A stretch of 64,000 nt of DNA from Thaumasiovibrio sp043421945 (GCA_043421945.1 JBHOGO010000007.1:1-64000); one strand, 5' to 3'. Shown: positions 48,383 through 58,108, numbered from the stretch's first letter. The notes: a model not told the origin generated them from the sequence alone. Numbers and translations are program-made.

Positions 48383-50362
48383 TTGTCTACGGACTTGAAT
48401 AAACCCGTCTTTTTTTCATCGGTTTTCTTTATCTCTATTTTGGTCGCCATTGGCGTCATAATACCGGAGCAACTAGGATCGTTTTTCTCAGTTCTCCAGC
48501 AATGGTTGATTCAAAACGTGAGCTGGTTCTATCTAGCCGCCGTCGCAATCATCTTTGTTTTCCTTATTTTTGTGATGTGCAGCCGCTTGGGTGATATCAA
48601 GCTGGGTCCAGATCACGCAGAGCCAGAGTACAGTTTAGGTGCTTGGTTCTCGATGCTATTCTCTGCGGGAATGGGTATCGGTTTGGTGTTTTACGGCGTA
48701 TCAGAACCCGTTATGCACACCATGTGGCCGCCGACAGGTGAAGCCTTTAGTGTTGAAGCAGCAGAACAAGCGCTTAAAATTACATTTTTCCACTGGGGTA
48801 TCAGCGCATGGGCTGTTTATGCACTAGTGGCACTCTCTCTTGCTTATTTCTCTTATCGCCATAAATTACCATTACTACCACGTTCGGCGCTGTACCCTAT
48901 TATTGGTGAGCGCATTCATGGCCCAATAGGTCATGCTGTTGATGTATTCGCAGTGATTGGTACGTTATTCGGTGTAGCGACATCACTCGGTTACGGTGTG
49001 ATGCAAGTAAATGCGGGCTTAGGTTATCTATTTGGCTTAGAAGTCTCTTCTCAAGTTCAAATGGGCTTGATTGTCGTGATCACCTTGTTTGCCACTATCT
49101 CAGTGGTTTTGGGTCTCGATAATGGCATTAAGCAGTTATCAAAAGTTAACATTATCTTGGCATCGGTACTTCTTGCTGTTGTGATCGTGGTAGGCCCTAC
49201 TGCCCTGATTATGCAGATGTTCGTACAAAACACAGGTGCTTACCTCAGTGACCTTGTGACGATGACCTTCAACCTTTATGCCTATGATCCTAAAGAAGAG
49301 TGGATTGGCGGTTGGACGATTTTCTACTGGGGCTGGTGGATCTCTTGGTCTCCATTCGTGGGTATGTTTATCGCTCGTGTTTCGCGTGGTCGTACTATCC
49401 GTGAATTCTTGATTGGCGTATTACTGATACCAAGTAGCTTCTGTTTCCTTTGGTTCACAGCCTTTGGTAACACTGCTATCAATGCGATCATCAATGAAGG
49501 AATGACATCACTGAGCGACATTGTTGCTGCTGATGTACCTGTTGCACTGTTTAAGTTCTTTGAAATCATGCCTATGTCGAATGTACTTTCGATGCTTGGT
49601 GTGGTGTTAATTATTACTTTCTTTGTGAGTTCTTCAGATTCAGGCTCGTTGGTTATTGATACCCTGACATCTGGCGGCGCGGCTGAGCCACCGGTATGGC
49701 AACGTGTATTCTGGGCTTCATCTGAAGGTATCGTTGCTGCAGCGCTACTGGGTGCGGGCGGTCTAGCTGCTTTGCAGACCATGACGATTGTGAGCGCGTT
49801 CCCTATAACATTATTGCTCTTGGCATTCTGTTATTCGCTATTTAAAGCTTTACGTAACGATTACATGTTGATGAATAGTGTTCAGAACCACAACACTTCG
49901 GTGCAATACGCAAAAGCGAACGTCAGCTGGCAAAGCCGTATTAGCTCATTGGTGTCTCGACCAGATGAAAACCAAGCATCATCGTTTATTACTGACACTG
50001 TGCAACCTGCCTTAATTGAACTTGCTGATGAAATGCAAAAAAATGGGTTGAGTGCGAGTATTGAAAAAATCAGTGATTCTCGTGTTCGTATGGTTGTGAG
50101 CAAAGATGAAGTTGAAGACTTTGCTTACGGTATCCGCTTACAAGAGTTTGCGATGCCAACGTATGCGAGTGAAGAAGAAGCTGATCAGCAAGCAGCATAC
50201 TACCGTGCTGAGGTATTCCTTCTTCAAGGTGGTCAGCAATATGATGTTCTTGGTTATACGAAAGAGCAGATCATTGCCGATGCACTAAGCCAGTATGAAC
50301 GTCACTTGCATTTCTTGCACTTGGCATCATCAGAAGATGCGCCAGACCTTGCGACATCGTAG
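48383..50362 (+). CDS. BCCT-family betaine/carnitine/choline transporter
   Basis: Sodium- or proton-coupled osmolyte importer with 12 membrane segments in 659 residues. The family signature is GWWISWSPFVGMFIARVSRGRTIREF, with the GMGIGLVFYGVSEP helix and FFVSSSDSGSLVIDTLTSGG near the end. A cytosolic tail of about 160 residues follows, as in BetT-type transporters, where it senses osmolarity. The start is TTG 48383 with AGGAG seven bases upstream. Substrate within choline/betaine/carnitine/DMSP is not decidable. No bet genes are adjacent. Confidence 0.92.
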   Translation: MSTDLNKPVFFSSVFFISILVAIGVIIPEQLGSFFSVLQQWLIQNVSWFYLAAVAIIFVFLIFVMCSRLGDIKLGPDHAEPEYSLGAWFSMLFSAGMGIGLVFYGVSEPVMHTMWPPTGEAFSVEAAEQALKITFFHWGISAWAVYALVALSLAYFSYRHKLPLLPRSALYPIIGERIHGPIGHAVDVFAVIGTLFGVATSLGYGVMQVNAGLGYLFGLEVSSQVQMGLIVVITLFATISVVLGLDNGIKQLSKVNIILASVLLAVVIVVGPTALIMQMFVQNTGAYLSDLVTMTFNLYAYDPKEEWIGGWTIFYWGWWISWSPFVGMFIARVSRGRTIREFLIGVLLIPSSFCFLWFTAFGNTAINAIINEGMTSLSDIVAADVPVALFKFFEIMPMSNVLSMLGVVLIITFFVSSSDSGSLVIDTLTSGGAAEPPVWQRVFWASSEGIVAAALLGAGGLAALQTMTIVSAFPITLLLLAFCYSLFKALRNDYMLMNSVQNHNTSVQYAKANVSWQSRISSLVSRPDENQASSFITDTVQPALIELADEMQKNGLSASIEKISDSRVRMVVSKDEVEDFAYGIRLQEFAMPTYASEEEADQQAAYYRAEVFLLQGGQQYDVLGYTKEQIIADALSQYERHLHFLHLASSEDAPDLATS

Positions 50363-50415
50363 AGTTGCACGATGAGTGTATAGCGCAAAGTCTGTTGATT
50401 TAGCGTCATCACTGT

Positions 50416-50464
50416 AAAGCCACCGAATCAATACGTTAACTGTATTAATTCGGTGGCTTTTTTA
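50416..50464 (+). terminator. rho-independent terminator of the BCCT gene
   Basis: A 13-bp perfect stem AAAGCCACCGAAT (50416-50428) and ATTCGGTGGCTTT (50448-50460) is followed by TTT on the + strand. Confidence 0.85.
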
Positions 50465-50644
50465 TGACGACTATATTGCTTTATCAGTGATATTTCCCTT
50501 CATACCATTCAAGTGCTTTACGAGCTTCGAGGCTCTTTGATCTGCTCAATATCACACCTTCACCTCATCTTACTCCACGCGTTGTTAAAGCACTGTTAAT
50601 GTTAATGCATTGTTATTTCCATCTGTGCATTAAGAAGCGAAACT

Positions 50645-51178
50645 ATGACTAAAACACTTGCTCTACTATTGGCTCTTTCTCTCGTTAGTGTGGCTAAGGC
50701 TGACGAATTTACCCTAGGCGATTTAACGATTGATTATCCTTGGTCTAAAGAGGTGCCACCGACATCTCAAGTGATAGCCGGTTTCTTTGATGTGGCGAAT
50801 CATGGGATAAAAGATGACCGTCTTATTCGTGCAAGCTCACCGATAGCGGGAAAGATAGAGCTTCATAACCATTTTCATAGTGACGGTATGATGAGGATGC
50901 GACAAGTTGACTTTATTGATGTACCAGCAGATGACATGGTGACATTAGAGCCGGGTGGTTTACATATTATGTTCTTTGAACTTGAGAAAGTTCCTCTTTT
51001 AGGTGAGAGCTTCCCTGTCGTATTGACCTTCGAAAAAGCAGGCGATATTACCGTGAATTTTAGTGTAGAAGATGCACTTCAATCTCATGATAAGCGGACT
51101 ACAACAGATGAAGCCCACGACCATCACCATCATGAAACTGGCCGTGAAAAAGAACATTCAGCAGAGCATAGCCATTAG
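50645..51178 (+). CDS. periplasmic PCu(A)C copper chaperone with His-rich tail
   Basis: Periplasmic Cu(I) carrier that helps build the CuA or CuB site of cytochrome oxidase. Signal peptide MTKTLALLLALSLVSVAKA. The motif H-x10-M-x21-H-x-M is exact: H74, M85, H107, M109. After residue 145 a His/Glu/Asp-rich tail (AHDHHHHETGREKEHSAEHSH) adds metal ligands, beyond the usual domain. 177 residues. Stand-alone gene; no SCO or cox gene is adjacent. Confidence 0.9.
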   Translation: MTKTLALLLALSLVSVAKADEFTLGDLTIDYPWSKEVPPTSQVIAGFFDVANHGIKDDRLIRASSPIAGKIELHNHFHSDGMMRMRQVDFIDVPADDMVTLEPGGLHIMFFELEKVPLLGESFPVVLTFEKAGDITVNFSVEDALQSHDKRTTTDEAHDHHHHETGREKEHSAEHSH

Positions 51179-51341
51179 TCATATACCGAGATCGATTCGT
51201 AGCGCCGTCACTTATAAGATGAAGGCGCTTGTTATTAATGGATATTGCTGCGGATTGTTATCATCGAGGCTTGTATTTATGTAGTCCATTGGGTTAGCTT
51301 GGAGGTATGTACTATTAATCTCATAATGACTAGAGGTTAAG

Positions 51342-52445
51342 ATGATAAAGTCGGCGATATTCCAACGATTGTATGAAGCCGTCATCAACCCCGCGCCGGA
51401 CGAAAGCATTGTGTCTCAGAATGCACTGCCGCTACCAACGTTATGGTTACTTGGTAAAACGGGATCCGGTAAATCGACGTTTATTCAAACCCTTACTGGC
51501 GATAGTGATGTTGTGGTCGGTAATGGTTACCAACCTTGTACTAAAACATCGACGTTATACTCACACCCCAAGCAGCAGCCAATCGTCGGCTTTTTAGATA
51601 GTCGAGGCTTGGATGAAGTCGACTATGACCCTGCAGAAGATATTGCCTATTGCCAAGCGCAAAGCCATGCCGTTGTGGTTGTCATTGCGCTGGATGACCC
51701 CGATCAAGACACGGTGCTGCAAGCATTCAAGCAGGCGATGAAGGCATTCCCACAGCAGAATGCTTTATTGGTCTTTAGCCGTAAGCATGGTTTAAACCTG
51801 CCTGACTCTCAGCGAGCAATGGCGCAGTTACAACATCAATTCGAAGCTGCTGTGAATGGAAAGTCATTGCAGGCCATTCAGTACAATGCCCATGCTGAAG
51901 AAGATATTGAAGCACTCAGAGAAGCCGTTGCAGCACTGTTACCTGAGCTTCACCTTTGGTTATATCAACACCATGCGAAGGATGCAGAAAGCCTGCATTT
52001 TCAGAGAGTAAGGCGGGAAATTATTTGGTATGCCAGTGCAGCAGCTGCAACCGATACTTTACCCGGTGTGGGTCTTGTGAGTGTTCCTACTGTACAGGGT
52101 AAGCTGCTCCACACGCTGGGGAGAAAGTATGATTTTGAGTGGGATAGGAAGCGTTTGTCGGCATTTTCGTCGGCACTTGGCGCGAGTATGCTGCTTCGTT
52201 ACGGTGGGCAATTGGGCGGGCGACAACTCGCAAAATTAATCCCAGGAATAGGGCAAACGGTTGGCAGTGCAACGGCAGCGGTGATCAGTTTTTCCACGAC
52301 CTATGCGCTAGGGCGTGTTGCCTGCTATTTCCTTTATCAATCAAAGTTAGATTTGCCTGTTGATGCGGAAAGTTTACAAATGATATATCGGCAAGCATTA
52401 ACTGAAGCCAAGTCAGTAAGGAAAGAGAAAAATAATGGCGACTAA
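51342..52445 (+). CDS. P-loop GTPase with DUF697-type membrane domain
   Basis: 367 residues in two parts. The N-terminal G-domain has the P-loop GKTGSGKS (38-45), threonines at 67-70 in the switch I region (CTKTST) and G3 as D86-S-R-G89. The expected G4 (N/T-K-x-D) is replaced by SRKHG (146-150) in ALLVFSRKHGL, so guanine specificity is doubtful. The C-terminal half (about 230-345) has LPGVGLVSVPTVQGKLLHTLGRKYDFEWD and GRQLAKLIPGIGQTVGSATAA, a DUF697 pattern that is membrane-associated. It overlaps the next GTPase gene by 11 bases. Function unknown. Confidence 0.75.
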   Translation: MIKSAIFQRLYEAVINPAPDESIVSQNALPLPTLWLLGKTGSGKSTFIQTLTGDSDVVVGNGYQPCTKTSTLYSHPKQQPIVGFLDSRGLDEVDYDPAEDIAYCQAQSHAVVVVIALDDPDQDTVLQAFKQAMKAFPQQNALLVFSRKHGLNLPDSQRAMAQLQHQFEAAVNGKSLQAIQYNAHAEEDIEALREAVAALLPELHLWLYQHHAKDAESLHFQRVRREIIWYASAAAATDTLPGVGLVSVPTVQGKLLHTLGRKYDFEWDRKRLSAFSSALGASMLLRYGGQLGGRQLAKLIPGIGQTVGSATAAVISFSTTYALGRVACYFLYQSKLDLPVDAESLQMIYRQALTEAKSVRKEKNNGD

Positions 52446-53949
52446 GGCGGTGTGGCAGTGGTTGCCTAAAGTGAAACTGGTTTTAGCATTCTGTTGGTTT
52501 ATGCCTATTTTTGCCCTTGCAGGTGCGGGGCTTTATTGGTTGTGGCAGACGCAGTGGTGGTGGCCATTCCTCTTGGTTACCACGGCATTAACTTTTAGCA
52601 GCTATTTGATTCATTTTCTGTATCAAAAAAAAGCGAAACTGTCAGAAAACAAAGAAAGTGTATCTCGCGCTGATCAAGCTTGGAGTACTCGAGAGCAAGA
52701 GGTATGGGAAGCTCAAATGGCATGGTTGGATGACCAACCAGAGCTTGAATGGTCAGCACTTTACCAAGGCGCATTTGCACAATTTAAGCGTATTTCTGAA
52801 GTCTATTTTCCTGATAATAGCCGCGCTGTTTATGCATTTACTTTACCGGAGCTATTGCAGATAAACGAAGAAGTGAGTCGGCGTTATCGTCACTATGTCG
52901 AGTCCTCACTTCCAATGGCACGTGAAGTTCGTATCGATCAAATTATTGCCCTGTATAGCCATAAGAGTCAGGTTCAAACGGGTTGGAAATGGGCAAGCAA
53001 CACTTACCGCGTGGCGCGTTGGGTTAATCCTTTTAGTGCTATTTTGGGAGAAATTCGTGGTGTTGTGTTTAATCGTGCTATGGATGAAGCGGGTAGTCAC
53101 CTTCAGTATCGCGCAAAACGCTTGTTGTTAGAGCAAGCGAGTGCAGTGGCTATCGATTTATACAGCGGACGCTGGCAATTGTCGGAAGCGCCTTCTACAC
53201 CGTTAGCAAGCGATGTTCAGCCTTCTACGGTTTGTCTCATGGGGCAAATAAATGCAGGAAAATCGTCGTTAATCAACCAGCTTCTAAACGAAACCGTCGC
53301 TGAATCCGGTGTGCTTCCAACAACGGATGAGACTGTCGGTTATCAGTTTGATTATGACGCAAACACTCGCGTGATTTATCAAGACAGCCCAGGAGTGACT
53401 CTTTCTGAGTTATCAAGTCGACTTAATGATGCCGTGAAGAGTGATTTCATTGTTTGGGTTGTGAAAGCAACGCAGTCTGCGCGTCAAGTTGATGTCAGCT
53501 TCTTTCGGGCGTTAAATGATTTCTATGCGGCGAACCCTTCCCGTCAATGCCCACCTGTTGTTATTGCCATCACTCATATTGATCAGTTGGGGCCGGAAGA
53601 GCCATTGGAGCGGTTAATGCTTGAAAACCCGACAACACCAAAGGCACAGATGGTCAGTGATCTTATTAACCATTTGAAAGTGACGCTGCCCCTGAAAGAA
53701 GAAGTGATTTGGATTCCTTTGTGTTCGCAGATGCCAAACGTTCACAATATTGATGCGCTAGAAATGGCTGTTGTCGCTAATTTGGATGAGGCTGCTACTG
53801 TTCAATTAAATAGACGCCGCCAAGATAAAAAGAGTATTCAGTGGGAAAAAGAGTGGAAGAGGGTGCTCAGTCTTGGAAAAGTCTTAGCTTCTGAAACCAT
53901 AATCAAAAGTGCATCAAGTGTTATCGATGGCAACAGTTCTAAGAAGTAA
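52435..53949 (+). CDS. membrane GTPase, YfjP/Era-like G domain
   Basis: 504 residues. Two membrane helices at the N-terminus (VLAFCWFMPIFALAGAGLYW and WPFLLVTTALTFSSYLIHFL), a helical middle (about 75-255), then a G-domain: GQINAGKSS (270-278), TTDETVGY switch I, D317-SPG, and G4 as THID (380-383). Unlike its upstream partner it keeps the G4 aspartate. The two genes overlap, so they are likely made together and may form a heterodimer, perhaps membrane-remodelling. A peptide deformylase gene follows after 13 bases. No function is known to me. Confidence 0.75.
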   Translation: MATKAVWQWLPKVKLVLAFCWFMPIFALAGAGLYWLWQTQWWWPFLLVTTALTFSSYLIHFLYQKKAKLSENKESVSRADQAWSTREQEVWEAQMAWLDDQPELEWSALYQGAFAQFKRISEVYFPDNSRAVYAFTLPELLQINEEVSRRYRHYVESSLPMAREVRIDQIIALYSHKSQVQTGWKWASNTYRVARWVNPFSAILGEIRGVVFNRAMDEAGSHLQYRAKRLLLEQASAVAIDLYSGRWQLSEAPSTPLASDVQPSTVCLMGQINAGKSSLINQLLNETVAESGVLPTTDETVGYQFDYDANTRVIYQDSPGVTLSELSSRLNDAVKSDFIVWVVKATQSARQVDVSFFRALNDFYAANPSRQCPPVVIAITHIDQLGPEEPLERLMLENPTTPKAQMVSDLINHLKVTLPLKEEVIWIPLCSQMPNVHNIDALEMAVVANLDEAATVQLNRRRQDKKSIQWEKEWKRVLSLGKVLASETIIKSASSVIDGNSSKK

Positions 53950-53962
53950 CAGGAGTGTAAAA

Positions 53963-54454
53963 ATGATAGAGCTACGGGCTGAAATCAAAACTAATGGTGA
54001 ACCTGTTTTACGGGATATTGCAGAAGTCGTGACGGATATTCAGGCCTACCAGCACGTTTATTCGTTAATGCTCACCGCAATGCAAGATGCCAATGGTGTC
54101 GGTATTGCTGCACCACAAATTGGTGTGTCTATTCGCGCGTTTATTGTGGCATCTAACCCCAATCCCCGCTATCCCGATGCTCCGCTTATGTCCCCAGAGT
54201 TGATGATTAATCCGCAACTATTAACCCATGGGGAGGAGACAGAACTAGGGTGGGAAGGGTGCCTAAGCGTACCTGAATGTCGTGGTGAAGTGCCACGGTA
54301 TACCAACATATCAGTACAATATCAGTGTGCAGATGGCAGCGAAAAAACAGCAGAATTAACCGGCTTTGTCGCGAGAATTTTTCAACATGAACTGGATCAT
54401 TTAGATGGCATTCTATTCATTGATAGAGCGATATCTATTGTTGAAGTTCAATAA
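53963..54454 (+). CDS. def: peptide deformylase (second, non-ribosomal-locus copy)
   Basis: Removes the formyl group from nascent Met. Motif 1 GVGIAAPQIG, motif 2 EGCLSVPE with the metal Cys, motif 3 HELDHLDG with the two metal His and catalytic Glu. 163 residues. ATG 53963 has AGGAG seven bases upstream; the longer frame from 53909 overlaps the GTPase gene. It is not next to fmt, so it is an additional copy, probably cotranscribed with the two GTPases. Confidence 0.93.
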   Translation: MIELRAEIKTNGEPVLRDIAEVVTDIQAYQHVYSLMLTAMQDANGVGIAAPQIGVSIRAFIVASNPNPRYPDAPLMSPELMINPQLLTHGEETELGWEGCLSVPECRGEVPRYTNISVQYQCADGSEKTAELTGFVARIFQHELDHLDGILFIDRAISIVEVQ

Positions 54455-54668
54455 TTTTTGATTGTGCACTAACTCACAGTTGATAGATTAAATTATATAC
54501 TATTCAGTCATTCTATATAATCGTTAACGGGTGGTAAGTGACTGATATTAAGATTGTTAATCAACGCTCTCGTTTGGGTATTTCCTGGGTGAATAATAGC
54601 GCCTATTGAATATAAGCCTATTACGGAATATGGTTGTCCAAATCTACAGGAAGTAGATAGATAATTAT

Positions 54669-54884
54669 ATGATTGGTGATGACATGGATGTAAATGAAAA
54701 GGATCTTAGAAGCCGTGCCGTTAAAAAAATAGCAAAGTATACGCTGCAATTAAGTGGTGTTTCACTGTTTGCTTACGCAGGCTCTATGGGGGTAGTGAAT
54801 ATTGATAGCCAAGTACTCTCAATTTCTGGTTTGATTATTTTCTTTTATGGATTTTCGATGAAGTTAGAGGATAAAAGGCATTAG
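54669..54884 (+). CDS. small two-helix membrane protein, unknown
   Basis: 71 residues (66 if started at ATG 54684). A charged N-terminus (DVNEKDLRSRAVKKIAK) precedes two hydrophobic segments, LSGVSLFAYAGSMGVV and VLSISGLIIFFYGFSM, and a charged tail. Codon and composition are plausible for a real gene, but no family is recognised. It lies alone, 214 bases past def. Confidence 0.45.
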   Translation: MIGDDMDVNEKDLRSRAVKKIAKYTLQLSGVSLFAYAGSMGVVNIDSQVLSISGLIIFFYGFSMKLEDKRH

Positions 54885-54975
54885 GGTTGGAGTAAAGGGA
54901 GGAAGTGCTCATCAACTGCTATGAACTATCACCGTCACCTAAGAACGATATCGCTAAGAATCTATTGCTAAGTAT

Positions 54976-55923
54976 CTATCGATTAATCACTGATTGGCGG
55001 TTAATCAGTGATCCTGTGATCAACGGTTTTTTCTCGTCAAGCTTACCGTTTAAGCACTGTAAGAGCTTTTCGATCGCGAGGTCAACAATTTGCTGAGAAG
55101 GGTAGCTAATACAGGTCAGTGGCGGGTTAAGTTGCTCGGCAAGTGTTGAATCTTCTAAAGAGATAATTGAGACCTCTTGGGGTGTTGCGAGGTTAAAGTC
55201 GCGCAGTAAACGCATAGCAATAGCGGCTTGGCTATCACGCATTACAATTAGTGCGGTAAATGGGTGGTAGCTGTTAAGCAGTGCCATTATCGCTTGTTCA
55301 GTATTGTTATTTGCGGTGACGAGTAACTGACGGTTGATCGGCAATGCCGAGTTTTGGAGCGCCGTCTTATACCCTGTTAGTGATTGTTGAGCCGCAAAAC
55401 CTTCATCATCGACAATGATCGCAATACTGCTATGACCTTTGCTAATTAAAAAACGGCTGGCACTTTCAGCCGCAAAGGCGAAGTCGTAACCGACAGAGGT
55501 ACCCGCATCACCATCAATGGAAACCACTTTCTCGTTATATGCTGAACTAGAGACACTCCCCCCAATGGTAATAATGGCATCACAGTGTTGGTCTAAGTCC
55601 CCAATTAATTTGAGTTGCTCGCTGTCACTATCAGCAAAGTGAACAAGCATATGTTTACCTTCACTCTTCAGCGCTTTAGAAAGTAGGGGTAAATAGGTAG
55701 AAACTTGCCCAGCATCCGTTGTAGATAGAATGACACCGATATAGTTTGAGTATTGGTTTGCAAGGGTCTGTGCTGCTGCATTTGGGCGGTAATTCAACTC
55801 TTCAGCCGCTTTCACAACGGCAAGTCGGCTCTCTTCTTTGACACCACGACTTCCACTGAGTACGCGTGAGACTGTCGCCTTAGAGACGTTAGCTAAACGA
55901 GAGACATCAGTGATGGTTGCCAT
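54976..55923 (-). CDS. LacI-family repressor of the beta-glucoside PTS genes
   Basis: 315 residues. HTH: TITDVSRLANVSKATVSRVLSGSRGVKEESR, hinge RPNAAAQTLANQYS, then a sugar-binding domain. It follows the PTS operon on the same strand but has its own promoter: a terminator precedes it and a perfect operator-type palindrome lies 51 bases upstream of its start. It is therefore likely autoregulated and represses the divergent PTS promoter too. Effector probably a 6-phospho-beta-glucoside. Confidence 0.88.
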   Translation of the reverse strand: MATITDVSRLANVSKATVSRVLSGSRGVKEESRLAVVKAAEELNYRPNAAAQTLANQYSNYIGVILSTTDAGQVSTYLPLLSKALKSEGKHMLVHFADSDSEQLKLIGDLDQHCDAIITIGGSVSSSAYNEKVVSIDGDAGTSVGYDFAFAAESASRFLISKGHSSIAIIVDDEGFAAQQSLTGYKTALQNSALPINRQLLVTANNNTEQAIMALLNSYHPFTALIVMRDSQAAIAMRLLRDFNLATPQEVSIISLEDSTLAEQLNPPLTCISYPSQQIVDLAIEKLLQCLNGKLDEKKPLITGSLINRQSVINR

Positions 55924-55973
55924 ATAAGGACCTTAGTCGCGAGAGTAAAATGATTGAAACAAAAGTGTGATAC

Positions 55974-55987
55974 GGAAATCGATTTCC
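55974..55987. promoter_or_regulatory. LacI-type operator upstream of the lacI-family gene
   Basis: GGAAATCGATTTCC is a perfect 14-bp palindrome and matches the core GGAAACCGGTTTCC of the operator at 59880-59903 at 12 of 14 positions. Suggested consensus GGAAAYCGRTTTCC. Confidence 0.75.
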
Positions 55988-56048
55988 ATTTGTTATTGTA
56001 CTGACATCACAGAATGCCGCAACCTTAGCGATCAATTCCATTAAGGTG

Positions 56049-56084
56049 AATCAACAAAGAGAGAGGTTGCTCTCTTTATTGATT
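56049..56084 (-). terminator. terminator between the IIA gene and the LacI gene
   Basis: The stem AAAGAGAG/CTCTCTTT (56056-56063 and 56070-56077) is extended by AATCAA/TTGATT with a one-base mismatch. It lies 17 bases past the IIA stop on the minus strand, so the PTS operon ends before the LacI gene. Confidence 0.7.
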
Positions 56085-56100
56085 CTGCATGATCGTTACA

Positions 56101-56409
56101 TTAAGCAGCGACGCGCTTATGAAGCTCGATCATTTCAGTGACGAGCTCTTTTGCTAGCATGGATGTCATCAGGTGGTCTTGAGCGTGAACCATGATAAGT
56201 GTCATCTTAGTTTTGCCTTCACCTTCGTCCGCTTCAATCAGTTGAGTTTGCACAAGGTGCGCTTCATTGGCGAAAGTTTGTGCTTCTTTTAGTAGATCTT
56301 CTGCTTCGTCAAATTCGCCATTTTTAGCATGACGCAGTGCTTCATAACACAGGCTACGAGATTGACCAGCGTTGATGATAATGCCCATTACTTGTTCTTC
56401 TAAATCCAT
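56101..56409 (-). CDS. celC: PTS lactose/cellobiose-type enzyme IIA
   Basis: Cytosolic phospho-carrier, 102 residues, all-helical trimer type. EEQVMGIIINAGQSRSLCYEAL is the family start and LIMVHAQDHLMTSMLAKEL holds the phosphorylated His (H75/H79). Receives phosphate from HPr and gives it to the IIB Cys. Fourth gene of IIB-IIC-GH1-IIA. Confidence 0.93.
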   Translation of the reverse strand: MDLEEQVMGIIINAGQSRSLCYEALRHAKNGEFDEAEDLLKEAQTFANEAHLVQTQLIEADEGEGKTKMTLIMVHAQDHLMTSMLAKELVTEMIELHKRVAA

Positions 56410-56647
56410 GGTGAACCTCTTTATTTGTTATCCCAACGTGCTTCGTTGAGGTGTGCCGACAAGTAGGGGGTTACCTGCCAGCACTAATTTGAAACGTTAA
56501 TCTTCAAGGAGTAGCATTATGTTAAGCCATTGGTGATGAATCTATTCTTCATCGATACTCTTCACAAATGCATTTCGCTAATACTTATTGCGATTTGGCT
56601 TCAACTGAGCGTTTAATCATTTTCAGTTAAAGCCTGCTCGTTAATAC

Positions 56648-58033
56648 TTACTCGTTAAAACCATTATTTTTTGATACATCAGCGTACCACTCGCCGCTCT
56701 TCTTCATGCTGCGCTCTTGTGTTTCGAGATCGAGGCGGTAGAAGCCATAACGGTTTTTATACGCATTTGCCCATGACCAGTTATCAATGAAGGTCCAAAG
56801 GTGGTAGCCAACGCAGTTAGAACCTTCTTCTACTGCTTTGTGCAGCCAAGTTAGGTGGCCTTTGATAAAGTCGATACGGTAGTCATCTTGAATTTGGCCA
56901 TCGACAAGGAATTTTTCCTCACCTTCAACACCCATGCCATTTTCTGAGATGTAGCATGGCAGGTTGCCGTAGTTGTCACGTAGGTTGATCATGATGTCGT
57001 AAACACCTTGCTCGTAGATCTCCCAACCGCGGTGTGGGTTCATCTTGCGACCAGGCATTTCGTAGTTGTCAAAGAACCATTCAGGCATGAATGGCGCTTC
57101 TGTGTTTACCGCATTGAAACGCGCTTTCACACGGCGAGGTTGGTAGTAGTTCACGCCCAGCATATCAATTTTGCCTGCAGCAATCGTTTCACAATCTTGT
57201 GCTTCGATAACAGGTAGTTGGTCGTGCTCTTTTAGCAATTCAACAAGTTCTTGCGGGTACTCACCTTTCACTGCAGGGTCTAAGAAGCTGCGGTTAAACA
57301 TAAGGTCAGCAATGTTGGCCGCTTTTAGGTCTGCTGGGTTTTGAGAGCGGGGGTAAGAAGGTGTCAGGTTTAGGATGATACCAATCTTGCCATCTAACTG
57401 CTGTGCACGGTAACGAGTAACGGCTTTTGAGTGAGCAAGCATCGTATGGTAAGCAACAGTCGCAGCACGACGGAAGTCAACAACGTTAGGGTAGTGGAAG
57501 TCATATAAGTAACCACCTTCAACAGGCACAATTGGTTCGTTGAATGTGAACCAGTGCTTCACTTTATCACCGTAAAGTTTGAAACAGACTTCAGCAAAGT
57601 CGGCATAGGCTTCAACAACTTCTCTGCTCTCAAAGCCACCAATCTCTTGCATCGCTGTTGGCATGTCGAAATGGAACAAACAGATGAAGGGCTCGATGCC
57701 TTGCGCGATTAGCTCATCAATCATGTTGCCATAAAACTCAACCGCTTCTTGGTTGACTTCACCTGTACCTTGAGGAATCAAACGAGACCATGAAATTGAG
57801 GTACGGAAGCTGTTGTGACCGATATCTTTCATTAATTGGATATCAGATTTGTAGTTGTTATAGAAGGTTGATGCTTCTGTTGCTGAGATGCCGTTGTGGA
57901 AACGATTTGGTTGCTCTTTGTACCAAAGGTCCCAAATGTTATCGCCTTTACCGCCGTCGAATGCTGCACCTTCAGACTGTGTTGCCGAGGAAGCACTACC
58001 CCAAAAAAAGTTTTCCGGAAATTGGTATTTCAT
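56648..58033 (-). CDS. 6-phospho-beta-glucosidase, GH1
   Basis: Cleaves the imported 6-phospho-beta-glucoside to glucose-6-phosphate and the aglycone or glucose. Begins MKYQFPENFFWGSASSATQSEGA; acid/base Glu in HWFTFNEPIVP, nucleophile Glu in CYISENGMGVEG, and SWSRLIP. ATG 58033 has GAGAGACTG upstream; the frame from 58063 adds ten unlikely residues. 461 residues, typical. Confidence 0.92.
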   Translation of the reverse strand: MKYQFPENFFWGSASSATQSEGAAFDGGKGDNIWDLWYKEQPNRFHNGISATEASTFYNNYKSDIQLMKDIGHNSFRTSISWSRLIPQGTGEVNQEAVEFYGNMIDELIAQGIEPFICLFHFDMPTAMQEIGGFESREVVEAYADFAEVCFKLYGDKVKHWFTFNEPIVPVEGGYLYDFHYPNVVDFRRAATVAYHTMLAHSKAVTRYRAQQLDGKIGIILNLTPSYPRSQNPADLKAANIADLMFNRSFLDPAVKGEYPQELVELLKEHDQLPVIEAQDCETIAAGKIDMLGVNYYQPRRVKARFNAVNTEAPFMPEWFFDNYEMPGRKMNPHRGWEIYEQGVYDIMINLRDNYGNLPCYISENGMGVEGEEKFLVDGQIQDDYRIDFIKGHLTWLHKAVEEGSNCVGYHLWTFIDNWSWANAYKNRYGFYRLDLETQERSMKKSGEWYADVSKNNGFNE

Positions 58034-58108
58034 AATCAGTCTCTCAATGAAAGCGCTCGTCAACGAGCGCCTTGTCGAATGTTTTGTTTAGGATTCTTTA
58101 TTGGTGGC

